From NCBI RefSeq assembly GCF_030929495.1, contig NZ_JAVFWN010000001.1, positions 248,001-312,000 of the forward strand: 64,000 nucleotides of DNA. The letters run 5' to 3'. The DNA is from Nocardioides sp. LHD-245 (GTDB lineage Bacteria > Actinomycetota > Actinomycetes > Propionibacteriales > Nocardioidaceae). Each line of letters opens with the position of its first letter. Within the stretch, counting starts at the first letter, position 1. This document shows positions 17,307 through 26,319 of the stretch, one piece after another. Position numbers and translations under genes: made by a program. The notes under the pieces are model-generated. The model did not search any database. It had not been told where the DNA came from and was given only the letters and a program-made list of their open reading frames with translations.

Positions 17307-17466
17307 TTCTCTTCCGTCCGGACTGTGACCGTCGGCTCCGGAGTCGCACCGGATCTGCTGACCCGGACCGTCGGGGAGACCGGTCCGGCGCTCGCGGGCT
17401 CGGCCGCCCCGGATCCGCCGGGACGCCCTCACCGCCGGTGGGGAGTTCCACCCCGCCCTGAGAACG
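17307..17466 (-). promoter_or_regulatory. FMN riboswitch (RFN element) controlling ribH
   Basis: Read on the minus strand, the segment contains the conserved RFN blocks in order: AGGGCGGGGTGGAACTCC, CCACCGGCGGT, GAGCCCGCGAG, then CCGGTGCGACTCCGG, AGCCGACGGTCACAGT and CCGGACGGAAGAGAA. These are the near-invariant strands of the FMN aptamer. A -10-like TACCCT (17481 to 17476) lies about 10 nt before the aptamer. The 57 nt between aptamer and ATG hold the ribosome binding site, so control could be at translation. Confidence 0.93.
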
Positions 17467-17521
17467 TACGGCAGCAGGGTAGCGCCCACGCCCGCCAGCG
17501 GCGGCGGCGTCCGCGGGCGGG

Positions 17522-17941
17522 TCAGCCGCCGACGCAGTCGTTCGAGCCCGAGTAGCAGGGCACGTAGTGCGGGTTCGGCGGAGGCGGGTCCTCGCGCAGC
17601 AGGTCGGCCCAGTCGACCGCAGGCACGGCGAACAGCACCGCCGACCCCAGTCCGGCGACCGCCACGACGGCGTGCCACCGGATCGCTCGCCGGGCCCGGC
17701 GCCGCACGGCCAGCGCCAGCGTGGTGGCGGCGGTCGTGGCCAGCACCGCCACGAGCACCCGGTAGAGGCGGATCGCGTCGGCGTCCGGGCCGCCGCACGC
17801 GCCGCCGATGCAGAAGTAGGCGCCGAACTGCAGGAGCGGCAGGAACAGGGCGATCCCGGCGGTCGCCGCCGAGGCCAGGGCCTCGACCAAGGTGGGCAGG
17901 AGAGCGGGGTGGTCGCGATCGGACAGCGCGGGACGGGGCAT
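17522..17941 (-). CDS. Small membrane protein of unknown function
   Basis: A protein of 139 residues from the ATG of MPRPALSDRD, with three hydrophobic helices (ALASAATAGIALFLPLLQFGAYF, YRVLVAVLATTAATTLALAV, WHAVVAVAGLGSAVLFAVPAV) and a C-terminal tail with two cysteines (HYVPCYSGSNDCVGG) that is likely extracytoplasmic and could be disulfide-bonded. I do not recognise a family. The open frame extends upstream towards the ahcY promoter, but that part has no membrane or conserved character. Confidence 0.55.
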   Translation of the reverse strand: MPRPALSDRDHPALLPTLVEALASAATAGIALFLPLLQFGAYFCIGGACGGPDADAIRLYRVLVAVLATTAATTLALAVRRRARRAIRWHAVVAVAGLGSAVLFAVPAVDWADLLREDPPPPNPHYVPCYSGSNDCVGG

Positions 17942-18072
17942 GGGGGTACGGTCGCGTCCGGCCGGGCCCGGCGCATGAGTACGCGGCCCCAGGCCGTGCA
18001 GGCGGTCCACGAGCCGGTCCGGGCCCGACCGGAACGGTCTCCGATGATTCCCCCGGCCCCGGGCCCCGCTTG

Positions 18073-18168
18073 TAGGGTGTCCTACGTCATGCGCGGGAGA
18101 TCCCGACGATGCGCAGATGCGCCGCAGGACCCAGCTGTCACACGACACTCGAACCTCGAGGATCATTC
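18073..18168 (+). promoter_or_regulatory. ahcY promoter and 5' leader
   Basis: A -10-like TAGGGT at 18073-18078, with an upstream TG, would give a leader of about 85 nt. The leader contains nested complementary pieces (GCGC...GGGA/TCCC...GCGC) just after the start site and CGAGGATC before the ATG. I could not match it to a known SAH or SAM riboswitch. Confidence 0.4.
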
Positions 18169-19611
<1,443 letters not shown>

Positions 19612-19614
19612 GGC

Positions 19615-19755
19615 GCGAGCGCGTCGCCTGTCGAGGCGCACCGCACGGGCGCTCGCTGCGCTCGGCCCGCGGGTGCGCCTCGACGCGGCTTCGCCGCGGG
19701 CGCCGCGCTGCCGCGCACGCGGTCGCGTTGCGTAGGTCCAGGCTCGGCCTGGCGG
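19615..19755. repeat. Intergenic structured repeat, copy A
   Basis: The stretch after ahcY aligns over roughly 140 bp with the segment beginning at 25211. Shared blocks include GCGAGCG-GTCGC, CCGCACGG, CGACGCGGCTTCGCCGC, CGCTGCCGCGC and GTAGGTCC. In this copy a perfect 13-bp pair GTCGAGGCGCACC (19630-19642) / GGTGCGCCTCGAC (19672-19684) closes a hairpin. The other copy has different bases in the arms but still pairs. Confidence 0.65.
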
Positions 19756-19827
19756 CAAGACATGCGTGGCTGGCGGTCGGACGGACGTCGCGCCGCAAGG
19801 CTGACGTAGCGAAGCTGGTTGTTCGCG

Positions 19828-19856
19828 AGCCCCGCACCCTCTCAGGGTGCGGGGCT
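19828..19856. terminator. Perfect 13-bp hairpin upstream of mtrA
   Basis: AGCCCCGCACCCT - CTC - AGGGTGCGGGGCT forms a 13-bp stem with a 3-nt loop between the intergenic repeat and the mtrA promoter. It probably ends ahcY transcription and isolates mtrA. No T-run follows, as is common for actinobacterial terminators. Confidence 0.6.
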
Positions 19857-19873
19857 CACGGCGTTCTCCCGCC

Positions 19874-19885
19874 TAGGATTGCGCC
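19874..19885 (+). promoter_or_regulatory. mtrA promoter -10, leaderless type
   Basis: TAGGAT is followed by 6 nt and then the mtrA ATG, with no ribosome binding site. A transcript starting about 7 nt after the -10 box would begin at the start codon. Confidence 0.55.
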
Positions 19886-20593
19886 ATGACCCCGCCCACC
19901 AGCGCGCCGTACCCGACCAAGGGACGCGTCCTCGTCGTCGACGACGACGCGCCGCTGGCGGAGATGCTCGGCATCGTGCTGGGTCAGGAGGGCTTCGAGA
20001 GCCGGGTCTGCGCCCGCGGCGACCAGGCACTCGGCGCGTTCCGGGACTACCGGCCCGACCTGGTGCTGCTCGACCTGATGCTGCCGGGCAAGGACGGCAT
20101 CGACGTGTGCAAGGAGATCCGCGCCGAGTCCGGGGTCCCGATCGTGATGCTGACGGCCAAGGGCGACACGGTCGACGTGGTCGTCGGGCTCGAGTCGGGA
20201 GCGGACGACTACGTCGTCAAGCCGTTCAAGCCCAAGGAGCTGGTCGCGCGGATCCGGGCCCGGGTACGCCGTACCGAGGCGGTGCCCCAGGAGACGCTCA
20301 CCATCCGCGACGTCGAGATCGACGTGGCCGGTCATGCGGTGACCCGCGGCGGTCGCGAGATCTCGCTGACGCCGCTGGAGTTCGACCTGCTGCTCTGCCT
20401 GGCGCGCAAGCCGGGGCAGGTCTTCACCCGGCAGGTGCTCCTGGAGGAGGTCTGGGGCTACCAGCACGCCGCGGACACCCGCCTGGTCAATGTGCACGTG
20501 CAGCGCCTGCGGTCCAAGGTCGAGCACGACCCGGAACACCCCGAGATCGTGCTGACGGTGCGCGGTGTCGGCTACAAGGCCGGCGCCGGGTGA
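19886..20593 (+). CDS. mtrA: Response regulator MtrA
   Basis: A 235-residue OmpR/PhoB-type regulator. The receiver has the acidic pocket VVDDD, the phosphoacceptor D63 in LVLLDLMLPG, and the switch Lys in VVKPFKP. The winged helix includes ISLTPLEFDLLLCLARKPGQVFTR and DTRLVNVHVQRLRSKVEHDP, very close to mycobacterial MtrA. It works with MtrB to control cell-wall and division genes. mtrB and lpqB follow in the standard operon. It appears to be translated from a leaderless mRNA. Confidence 0.96.
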   Translation: MTPPTSAPYPTKGRVLVVDDDAPLAEMLGIVLGQEGFESRVCARGDQALGAFRDYRPDLVLLDLMLPGKDGIDVCKEIRAESGVPIVMLTAKGDTVDVVVGLESGADDYVVKPFKPKELVARIRARVRRTEAVPQETLTIRDVEIDVAGHAVTRGGREISLTPLEFDLLLCLARKPGQVFTRQVLLEEVWGYQHAADTRLVNVHVQRLRSKVEHDPEHPEIVLTVRGVGYKAGAG

Positions 20594-20621
20594 GCCCGCG
20601 GCGGCCGGAGCCGGCCGCCGC

Positions 20622-22316
20622 GTGCTTGCGGTGCTGCGCCGGTGCTGGGCGTGGCTGGCGCCACGGCTGCGCCGCGGGCTGACCTTCTGGCGTCGTTCGA
20701 TCCAGGCCCGGGTCGTGGTCAGCACCGTCGTGCTGTCCGCGGTGGTGGTCAGTGGCGTCGGCTGGATCCTGCTCCAGCAGACCCGCGAGGGCCTGCTGCG
20801 CCACCGCGTCGACGTCGTCCTCGGGGAGGTGGACGCGGAGGTCAGCGACGCCCAGGGCCGCCTGGAGGCGGCGTCGGGACGCGAGGGCAACGCCGGGCGC
20901 CAGCAGCGCGACCTGGTCGACCCGATCATCGAGCGCGGCGACAGCCGCGGGTACGCCGTCGTGCTGGCCGGCCCCGAGGAGGAGGGCCCGCCGCTGCGGA
21001 CCGGCGGCGGCGAGTACACCAGCGGCCTGGACCTGGCCAGTGTCCCCGTCACGCTCGAGGAGCACTTCGACGGCCCGCTCCGCGCGACGGCCTGGACCTA
21101 CACCGAGATCGTCCGCTCGACCGGGACGGGGGCCGACGCCCGCACCACGAGCGAGCCCGGGATCGTCGTCGGATCGCAGGTGCAGCTGCCGTCGGACGGG
21201 CAGACCTACACGCTCTACTTCCTGTTCCCGCTCGCCGAGGAGCAGGACACCCTCAGCCTGGTGACCCGGGCCCTGCTGACCGCCGCGGTGCTGCTCCTGG
21301 TGCTGGTCGCGGGGGTGACCTGGCTGGTGACCCGGCAGGTGGTCAGCCCGATCCGGATGGCCCGCGAGGTCGCCGAGCGGCTCGCTGCCGGCCGGCTCCA
21401 AGAACGGCTCCAGGTGACCGGTGAGGACGACATCGCCCGCCTGGCCTACTCCTTCAACCAGATGGCGACCAGCCTGCAGCGCCAGATCCGCCAGCTGGAG
21501 GAGCTGAGCTGGGTCCAGCGCCGGTTCGTGTCCGACGTGTCCCACGAGCTGCGCACGCCGCTGACCACGGTCCGGATGGCCTCCGACGTGCTCCACGACG
21601 CCCGGGCGAGCTTCGACCCCGCCACGGCCCGCTCCGCCGAGCTGATGCAGGCCGAGCTCGACCGGTTCGAGAACCTGCTCGTGGACCTGCTGGAGATCAG
21701 CCGGTTCGACGCCGGCGCCGCCGTCCTCGCCACCGAGAACGTCAACCTCGGCGACCTGGTACGGCGGGTGGTCGACGCCGCGCGCCCGCTGGCCGACCAG
21801 CGCGGACTGCGGGTGCTCGTGGCGGAGCCGGACGTGCCGGTCCGGGCCGACGTCGACGTACGCCGCATCGAGCGGATCGTGCGGAACCTGGTCACCAACG
21901 CCATCGACCACGCCCTGGCCGACGACCCCACCGAAGCCGTCCTCGTGCGGCTCGCCTCGGACGACGAGTCGGCGGCGATCACGGTGCGCGACCACGGCAT
22001 CGGCCTGGCACCGGGGGAGGCCTCGATGGTGTTCAACCGGTTCTGGCGCTCGGACCCGGCGCGCACCCGGACCAGCGGCGGCACCGGCCTGGGGCTCGCG
22101 ATCGCCCAGGAGGACGCCCACCTGCACGGCGGCTGGCTGCAGGCGTGGGGGCGGACCGGTCAGGGCGCGCAGTTCCGGCTCACCGTGCCGCGGCACGCCG
22201 GCGGGACCCTGCGCCACAGCCCGCTGCCGCTGGTGCCCGAGGACGCCGCGTCGAGCGACACGGGGGCCGTGGTCGTGCGGGGCGGCGTCGTCGCGGGTCC
22301 GGAGGAGGGACGATGA
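20622..22316 (+). CDS. mtrB: Sensor histidine kinase MtrB
   Basis: A membrane sensor kinase of about 564 residues. Two membrane helices (VVVSTVVLSAVVVSGVGWILL and LLTAAVLLLVLVAGVTWLV) flank an extracytoplasmic domain of about 180 residues. A HAMP domain, the dimerisation helix with H308 in SDVSHELRTPLTT, and the ATPase motifs NLVTNAIDHA, DHGIGL and GGTGLGLAIAQ follow. The exact start is unclear: a GTG at 20622 gives MLAVLRRCW with a distant GGAG, while the open frame runs back into mtrA. The stop overlaps the lpqB ATG. Confidence 0.94.
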   Translation: MLAVLRRCWAWLAPRLRRGLTFWRRSIQARVVVSTVVLSAVVVSGVGWILLQQTREGLLRHRVDVVLGEVDAEVSDAQGRLEAASGREGNAGRQQRDLVDPIIERGDSRGYAVVLAGPEEEGPPLRTGGGEYTSGLDLASVPVTLEEHFDGPLRATAWTYTEIVRSTGTGADARTTSEPGIVVGSQVQLPSDGQTYTLYFLFPLAEEQDTLSLVTRALLTAAVLLLVLVAGVTWLVTRQVVSPIRMAREVAERLAAGRLQERLQVTGEDDIARLAYSFNQMATSLQRQIRQLEELSWVQRRFVSDVSHELRTPLTTVRMASDVLHDARASFDPATARSAELMQAELDRFENLLVDLLEISRFDAGAAVLATENVNLGDLVRRVVDAARPLADQRGLRVLVAEPDVPVRADVDVRRIERIVRNLVTNAIDHALADDPTEAVLVRLASDDESAAITVRDHGIGLAPGEASMVFNRFWRSDPARTRTSGGTGLGLAIAQEDAHLHGGWLQAWGRTGQGAQFRLTVPRHAGGTLRHSPLPLVPEDAASSDTGAVVVRGGVVAGPEEGR

Positions 22317-24082
22317 CGCCCGCCGCGCCGCACCGGATCGTCGCCCGGGTGAGCCCTGTGCTGGTCGCCGTGCTGGCCCTGGTCCTGTGCGGCTGCACCT
22401 CGCTGCCGACCTCCGGCCCGGTGGTCGAGGGTGGCGGCGCCGACCAGGGCGCCACCCGCCGCGCGAGCGACATCGACGCCCGTCCGCCGCTCTCGGGCGC
22501 GTCGCGGACCGAGGTCGTCGCCGGCTTCCTCGACGCGATGACGGCCTGGCCGGTGCAGACCAGCGTCGCCAAGGAGTACCTCACCGCCGAGGCCGCCGCG
22601 GCCTGGGATCCGGAGCGGGAGACGATCATCTACAGCGAATCGCTGCCCGTGCGGGAGAGCGCGGGCACGGTCTCGGTCCGGCTGACCGCCGCCGACCGGC
22701 TCGACTCGGTCGGCGCGTGGCAGGGGGCGGTGGCGACCGACGAGCTCACCCTGGGCTTCCGGGTCAGCATCGAGGACGGGCAGTACCGGATCGCGGACCC
22801 GCCGGACGCGCTCGTCGTACCGGCGGGGTGGTTCCGGCAGCGCCATCGACAGGTCTCGCTCTACTACTTCGACCCGATCGCGCAGATCCTCGTCCCCGAG
22901 CCCGTGTTCGTCCCCGAGGGCGACCAGCTCGCCACCAGCCTGGTCTCGGCCCTGCTCGCCGGGCCCCCGCCGCGGGCGCAGGGCGTGGTGCGCTCGTTCC
23001 TGCCGTCCGGGCTGACCATCGGCCTGTCCGTGCCGGTGGACGACGCCGGAGTCGCCGACATCGCCCTCGTGGGGGAGCCCCAGGCGATCACGGCCCAGCA
23101 GGCCGAGCTGATGCTCGCCCAGCTGGCGTGGACGCTGCGCCAGGATCCGTCGGTGACCGCGCTGCGGGTCAGCATCGACGGCACCGACCTGCCCCTGCCG
23201 GGCGGCGTCTCGCAGTACTCCGTCGAGGCGGCGGCGGTGCTCGGCCCTGCCGGTCCGGGCGGCGGCCGCACTCTCTTCGGGGTGAGCCAGGGCCGCCTGG
23301 TCACCGGCAACGTCGACGGCGGGCTGACGCCGGTCAGCGGCGTGTTCGGCGACGAGGGCGCGGGGCTGGACGCCGTGGCGGTCACCCTCGACAACCAGCA
23401 GGCGGCCGCGGTCGATCTCGACGGCGGCCGGGTCCGGCTGGCGCGGCTGCAGCGGTCGGCCGCCGAGCCGGCGGCGCAGACCCTGCTGTCCGGCGGCCGC
23501 TACGCCCGGCCGGCCTTCGACCACGCCGACCGGCTCTGGGTGCTGGAGCGGCGTCGCGAGGGAGCGGTGGTGTGGCTCTACGACGAGCAGGACGAGGACG
23601 TGGTGCGTGCCGTACGGGTGCCGGGGATCACCGGCACCCGCGCCCGCGGGCTGGTCGTGAGTCGCGACGGCACCCGCCTCGTGGGGATCGTCCGCTCCGC
23701 CGAGGGTGACCGGGTGGTGGGAGCCCGGGTCCTGATCGGCGGCCGGGGCCAGGTCCAGCGGGTCGGGCGGCCGTTCGTCGTCCGCGAGGCCGAGGGCAGC
23801 AATATCACCGACCTCGCCTGGAGCGGCCCGATCCGGCTGGGCCTGCTCACCGCGACCGCACCGGGCAAGCTCTACGAGGTGGACGTCGTCGCCGCCGACG
23901 GGGCCACCGTCGGGGTCGACGTCATGTCGACCATCGTCACCGGCAAGGTCCGTGGTCTCGCGGCCTCGCCGGTCGAGGACGCCCCGATGCTGGCCGTGTA
24001 CGCCGACCAGTACGTCGACGTCGTCCGCCAGGAGCGGCACGCCTCCGACCCGGAGCTGACCCAGCTCGACTACGCCGGCTGA
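22313..24082 (+). CDS. lpqB: Lipoprotein LpqB
   Basis: A 589-residue lipoprotein with the lipobox LCGC (C28), a GerMN domain (residues roughly 60-320, including LPSGLTIGLSVPVDDAGVADIAL) and a C-terminal beta-propeller-like region (FDHADRLWVLERRREG, ARGLVVSRDGTRLVGIV). LpqB is known in mycobacteria to interact with MtrB outside the membrane and tune its signalling. The ATG overlaps the mtrB stop (ATGA) and GGAGGAGG precedes it, which supports coupled expression. Confidence 0.94.
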   Translation: MTPAAPHRIVARVSPVLVAVLALVLCGCTSLPTSGPVVEGGGADQGATRRASDIDARPPLSGASRTEVVAGFLDAMTAWPVQTSVAKEYLTAEAAAAWDPERETIIYSESLPVRESAGTVSVRLTAADRLDSVGAWQGAVATDELTLGFRVSIEDGQYRIADPPDALVVPAGWFRQRHRQVSLYYFDPIAQILVPEPVFVPEGDQLATSLVSALLAGPPPRAQGVVRSFLPSGLTIGLSVPVDDAGVADIALVGEPQAITAQQAELMLAQLAWTLRQDPSVTALRVSIDGTDLPLPGGVSQYSVEAAAVLGPAGPGGGRTLFGVSQGRLVTGNVDGGLTPVSGVFGDEGAGLDAVAVTLDNQQAAAVDLDGGRVRLARLQRSAAEPAAQTLLSGGRYARPAFDHADRLWVLERRREGAVVWLYDEQDEDVVRAVRVPGITGTRARGLVVSRDGTRLVGIVRSAEGDRVVGARVLIGGRGQVQRVGRPFVVREAEGSNITDLAWSGPIRLGLLTATAPGKLYEVDVVAADGATVGVDVMSTIVTGKVRGLAASPVEDAPMLAVYADQYVDVVRQERHASDPELTQLDYAG

Positions 24083-24155
24083 CCCGCTTCTCCGCTGGCC
24101 GCTTCTCCACAGGTGCGCGCCACCCGCTTGCGGCGAGGAGTGCGGCGCTGCTGGG

Positions 24156-24896
24156 GTGGCGTGGGTGAGAACGCTGCCGCTCCTCGCCGACGGCTTCGTC
24201 GACCTGGTACTCGGCTCTCGTTGCGTGGGCTGCGAGCGGCCGGGGCGGCCGCTGTGCGACCGCTGCCGGGCGGCCCTGCCCGTGGAGGCGAGCCCGCGCC
24301 GGCCGACGCCGTGCCCCGACGGGCTGGTGCCGCCGTACGCGGCCGGCACCTACGACGGCGTCCTGCGTGCGCTCGTCCTCGCCCACAAGGAACGCCGGGT
24401 GCTCGCCCTCGCGGCGCCGCTCGGCGAGCTCCTGGCCGTGGCCGTGGCGGACGCCGCCGCCACGGCGGCGGGCCCGCTGGTCCTGGTGCCGGTGCCCTCC
24501 CGGGCCGCGACCGTGCGACAACGCGGCCACGACCCGACCCTGGTCATGACCCGTGCGGCCGCGCGGGTGCTGGGACCCCGCACCGTCACCGCGCCCCTGC
24601 TCCGCCTCCGGCCGGGCGTCATCGACCAGGCCGGCCTCGACGCGGCCGGCCGGGCCGCCAACCTGGCCGGCTCGATGACGGCTCCCGCGGCCGCCGTACG
24701 CCGCCTCGCCCGGCGCTGCCCCCGCGCTCACGTCGTCGTGTGCGACGACGTCCTCACCACCGGCGCCACCCTCCGCGAGGCGCAGCGCGCCCTCGAGGCC
24801 GCCGGGGTCCCCGTGCTCGCGGCGGCGGTGGTCGCGGCCACCCGGCGGAGGTCGGCCGGCGGCGGGAGTGGTGTCCCGGCGCTGAACTTCGGGTGA
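24156..24896 (+). CDS. ComF-family phosphoribosyltransferase-like protein
   Basis: A 246-residue ComF-like protein. An N-terminal zinc-finger-type motif CVGCERPGRPLCDRC is followed by a PRTase fold with LVPVPSRAATVRQRGHDPT and the PRPP loop VVVCDDVLTTGATL. In naturally competent bacteria ComF helps DNA uptake; in actinobacteria it is found next to mtrAB-lpqB and hpf without a settled function. It starts with GTG after a 73-nt gap from lpqB and reads in the same direction, so it may be co-transcribed. Confidence 0.88.
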   Translation: MAWVRTLPLLADGFVDLVLGSRCVGCERPGRPLCDRCRAALPVEASPRRPTPCPDGLVPPYAAGTYDGVLRALVLAHKERRVLALAAPLGELLAVAVADAAATAAGPLVLVPVPSRAATVRQRGHDPTLVMTRAAARVLGPRTVTAPLLRLRPGVIDQAGLDAAGRAANLAGSMTAPAAAVRRLARRCPRAHVVVCDDVLTTGATLREAQRALEAAGVPVLAAAVVAATRRRSAGGGSGVPALNFG

Positions 24897-24900
24897 AGCC

Positions 24901-24929
24901 TTTCGTCGTCACCAGCGACGGACTAACGT
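24901..24929 (+). promoter_or_regulatory. Promoter of the structured RNA upstream of hpf
   Basis: TTTCGT, 17 nt, TAACGT. The expected start point, about 24936-24937, falls one or two bases before the first base of the closing helix of the RNA, which is good support for both elements. Confidence 0.5.
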
Positions 24930-24937
24930 CTGGTCAT

Positions 24938-25201
24938 GGAGTCCGCCCGGGTCCGTGGTTGCGTCGCTCAGACCGGGCGCGAGCCCGGTCGGACGCGGCA
25001 AGCCGATGCCAGTCGCAGGCGAAACGGTCCACGTAAGCCGGCCCTCGGGCCGGTGATCACGGTGCGGCTTAGTCGTCAGTCCTGCCTCGGCCCGGACGTC
25101 AGATGCGTCCGGTCCCGGGAGAAGGCCGGTAGTGGCAACAAGCTGCGGAAGCCTCAGCAGGCGGGTGTGGGGACGAAGACCAGGTCGGCCGGGCGGGCTC
25201 C
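24938..25201 (+). ncRNA. Large structured RNA upstream of hpf, raiA-motif candidate
   Basis: A closed RNA of about 264 nt. The ends pair in a 13-bp helix (24938-24950 with 25189-25201, one G-U). Inside are a stem capped by a GNRA loop (ACCGGGC-GCGA-GCCCGGT at 24972-24989) sitting within GCGTC/GACGC, a two-tier stem (TAAGCC 25034-25039 with GGCTTA 25066-25071 around CCGGCC/GGCCGG), and CCGGACG/CGTCCGG at 25092-25112. The raiA motif is a known noncoding RNA class of Firmicutes and Actinobacteria found upstream of raiA/hpf genes; position, size and complexity fit. The exact consensus was not compared. Confidence 0.75.
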
Positions 25202-25210
25202 TTCTCCTGG

Positions 25211-25517
25211 CGCGAGCGTGTCGCATGTCGTGCTCGCCGCACGGTCCTCGCTTCGCTTCGGACCGCGGGCTTCGCACGACGCGGCTTCGCCGCCGTGCGA
25301 CACGCTGCCGCGCGCGCGGTCGGGTTCGGTAGGTCCCGCCTTCGCGTGGCGGCAGGCCTTCGACGCGGCTTCGCCGCCGTGCGACACGCTGCCGCGCGCG
25401 CGGTCGGGTTCGGTAGGTCCCGCCTTTGCATGGCGGCAGGCCTTCGACGCGGCTTCGCCGCCGTGCGACACGCTGCCGCGCGCGCGGTCGGGTTCGGTAG
25501 GTCCCGCCTTCGCGGCA
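25211..25517. repeat. Intergenic structured repeat, copy B, with a triplicated 84-bp unit
   Basis: The segment resembles the repeat after ahcY. Three nested arm pairs are visible: GCGTGTCGCA (25216-25225) with TGCGACACGC (25296-25305), GTCGTGC with GCACGAC, and CGGTCC with GGACCG. The unit starting GACGCGGCTTCGCC is then repeated head-to-tail at 25278, 25362 and 25446, exact period 84 bp, the third copy incomplete. Only a few bases differ between copies. Long open frames across it are a by-product of the period being a multiple of three. Confidence 0.85.
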
Positions 25518-25642
25518 GCGGCCGGCACGAGCGCCGGGCAGTTCTGCCTTTTCCCTGCTGGTCGACAAGTGGGCCAGCACTCGCACTTCCTGCCGGGGCG
25601 GCAGGAGAAGCCATCACACCGAAATTCCCTTGGAGGTATCTG

Positions 25643-26269
25643 ATGGATGTTGTGGTCACCGGACGGCACTGCGAGATCTCGGACCGGTTCCGGGAGCATG
25701 CCGCTGAGAAGCTCACCAAGCTGGAGAAGCACGATCACCGGATCATCCGGGTCCATGTGGAGGTGGACTGCGAACCCAACCCCCGCCAGCACGACCAGGC
25801 GGTGCACGTCGAGCTGACGGCCTTCTCCAAGGGGCCGGTGATCCGGGCCGAGGCCGCCGCCGACGACAAGATGGGTGCGCTCGACCTCGCCCTCGACAAG
25901 ATGGCCGCGCAGATGCGCAAGGCGGCCGACCGGCGGCGGGTGCACCGCGGCCGTCGTACGCCGGTCTCGGTCGGCCGGGCCCTCTCCGACGTGCCGGCCA
26001 CGGTGGTCGAGGAGGTCGAGGAGGAGGTCGCGATCGACCGCCAGGTCGGCCCGATCACGGTCACCGGCGACGGTCCGCTGGTAGTGCGGGAGAAGACGCA
26101 CCCGGCGGCTCCGATGACTCTCGACCAGGCCCTCTACGAGATGGAGCTGGTCGGTCATGACTTCTACCTGTTCGTCGACAAGGAGAGCGAGCGGCCGGCC
26201 GTGGTCTACCGGCGCCGCGGCTACGACTACGGGGTCATCTCGCTCGACCTCGGGAGCAACGACGGCTGA
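25643..26269 (+). CDS. hpf: Ribosome hibernation promoting factor, long form
   Basis: A 208-residue long-type HPF/RaiA. The N-terminal S30AE domain (MDVVVTGRHCEISDRFREHAAEKLTKLEK, then LALDKMAAQMRKAADRR) binds the 30S decoding centre. After a charged linker (VVEEVEEEVAI) comes the dimerisation domain, PMTLDQALYEMELVGHDFYLFVDKE...YRRRGYDYGVI, that joins two 70S ribosomes into 100S. GGAGG lies 6 nt before the ATG. The gene follows the raiA-like RNA and the repeat cluster; secA, its usual partner downstream, is absent here. Confidence 0.95.
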   Translation: MDVVVTGRHCEISDRFREHAAEKLTKLEKHDHRIIRVHVEVDCEPNPRQHDQAVHVELTAFSKGPVIRAEAAADDKMGALDLALDKMAAQMRKAADRRRVHRGRRTPVSVGRALSDVPATVVEEVEEEVAIDRQVGPITVTGDGPLVVREKTHPAAPMTLDQALYEMELVGHDFYLFVDKESERPAVVYRRRGYDYGVISLDLGSNDG

Positions 26270-26319
26270 AGCGTGGTCCGGACCGGCAGGCTCTCGGGAG
26301 GTCGTGTCATGATGCCGCA

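Noticed and set aside
18079..18168. SAH riboswitch in front of ahcY
   Set aside because: The leader lacks the conserved core I would expect and is short; only generic stems are seen.
24938..25201. Cyclic-di-AMP or cobalamin riboswitch
   Set aside because: The conserved blocks of these classes are not found. Position before hpf and the overall fold fit the raiA class better.
25278..25517. CRISPR array
   Set aside because: The units are contiguous 84-bp copies without unique spacers, and no cas gene is near.
24909..25719. Several open frames on both strands through the RNA and repeat region, with a 28-residue protein repeat
   Set aside because: The protein repeat follows from the 84-bp period being a multiple of three. 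Frames stay open on both strands, the predicted products are low-complexity, and the DNA folds as RNA.
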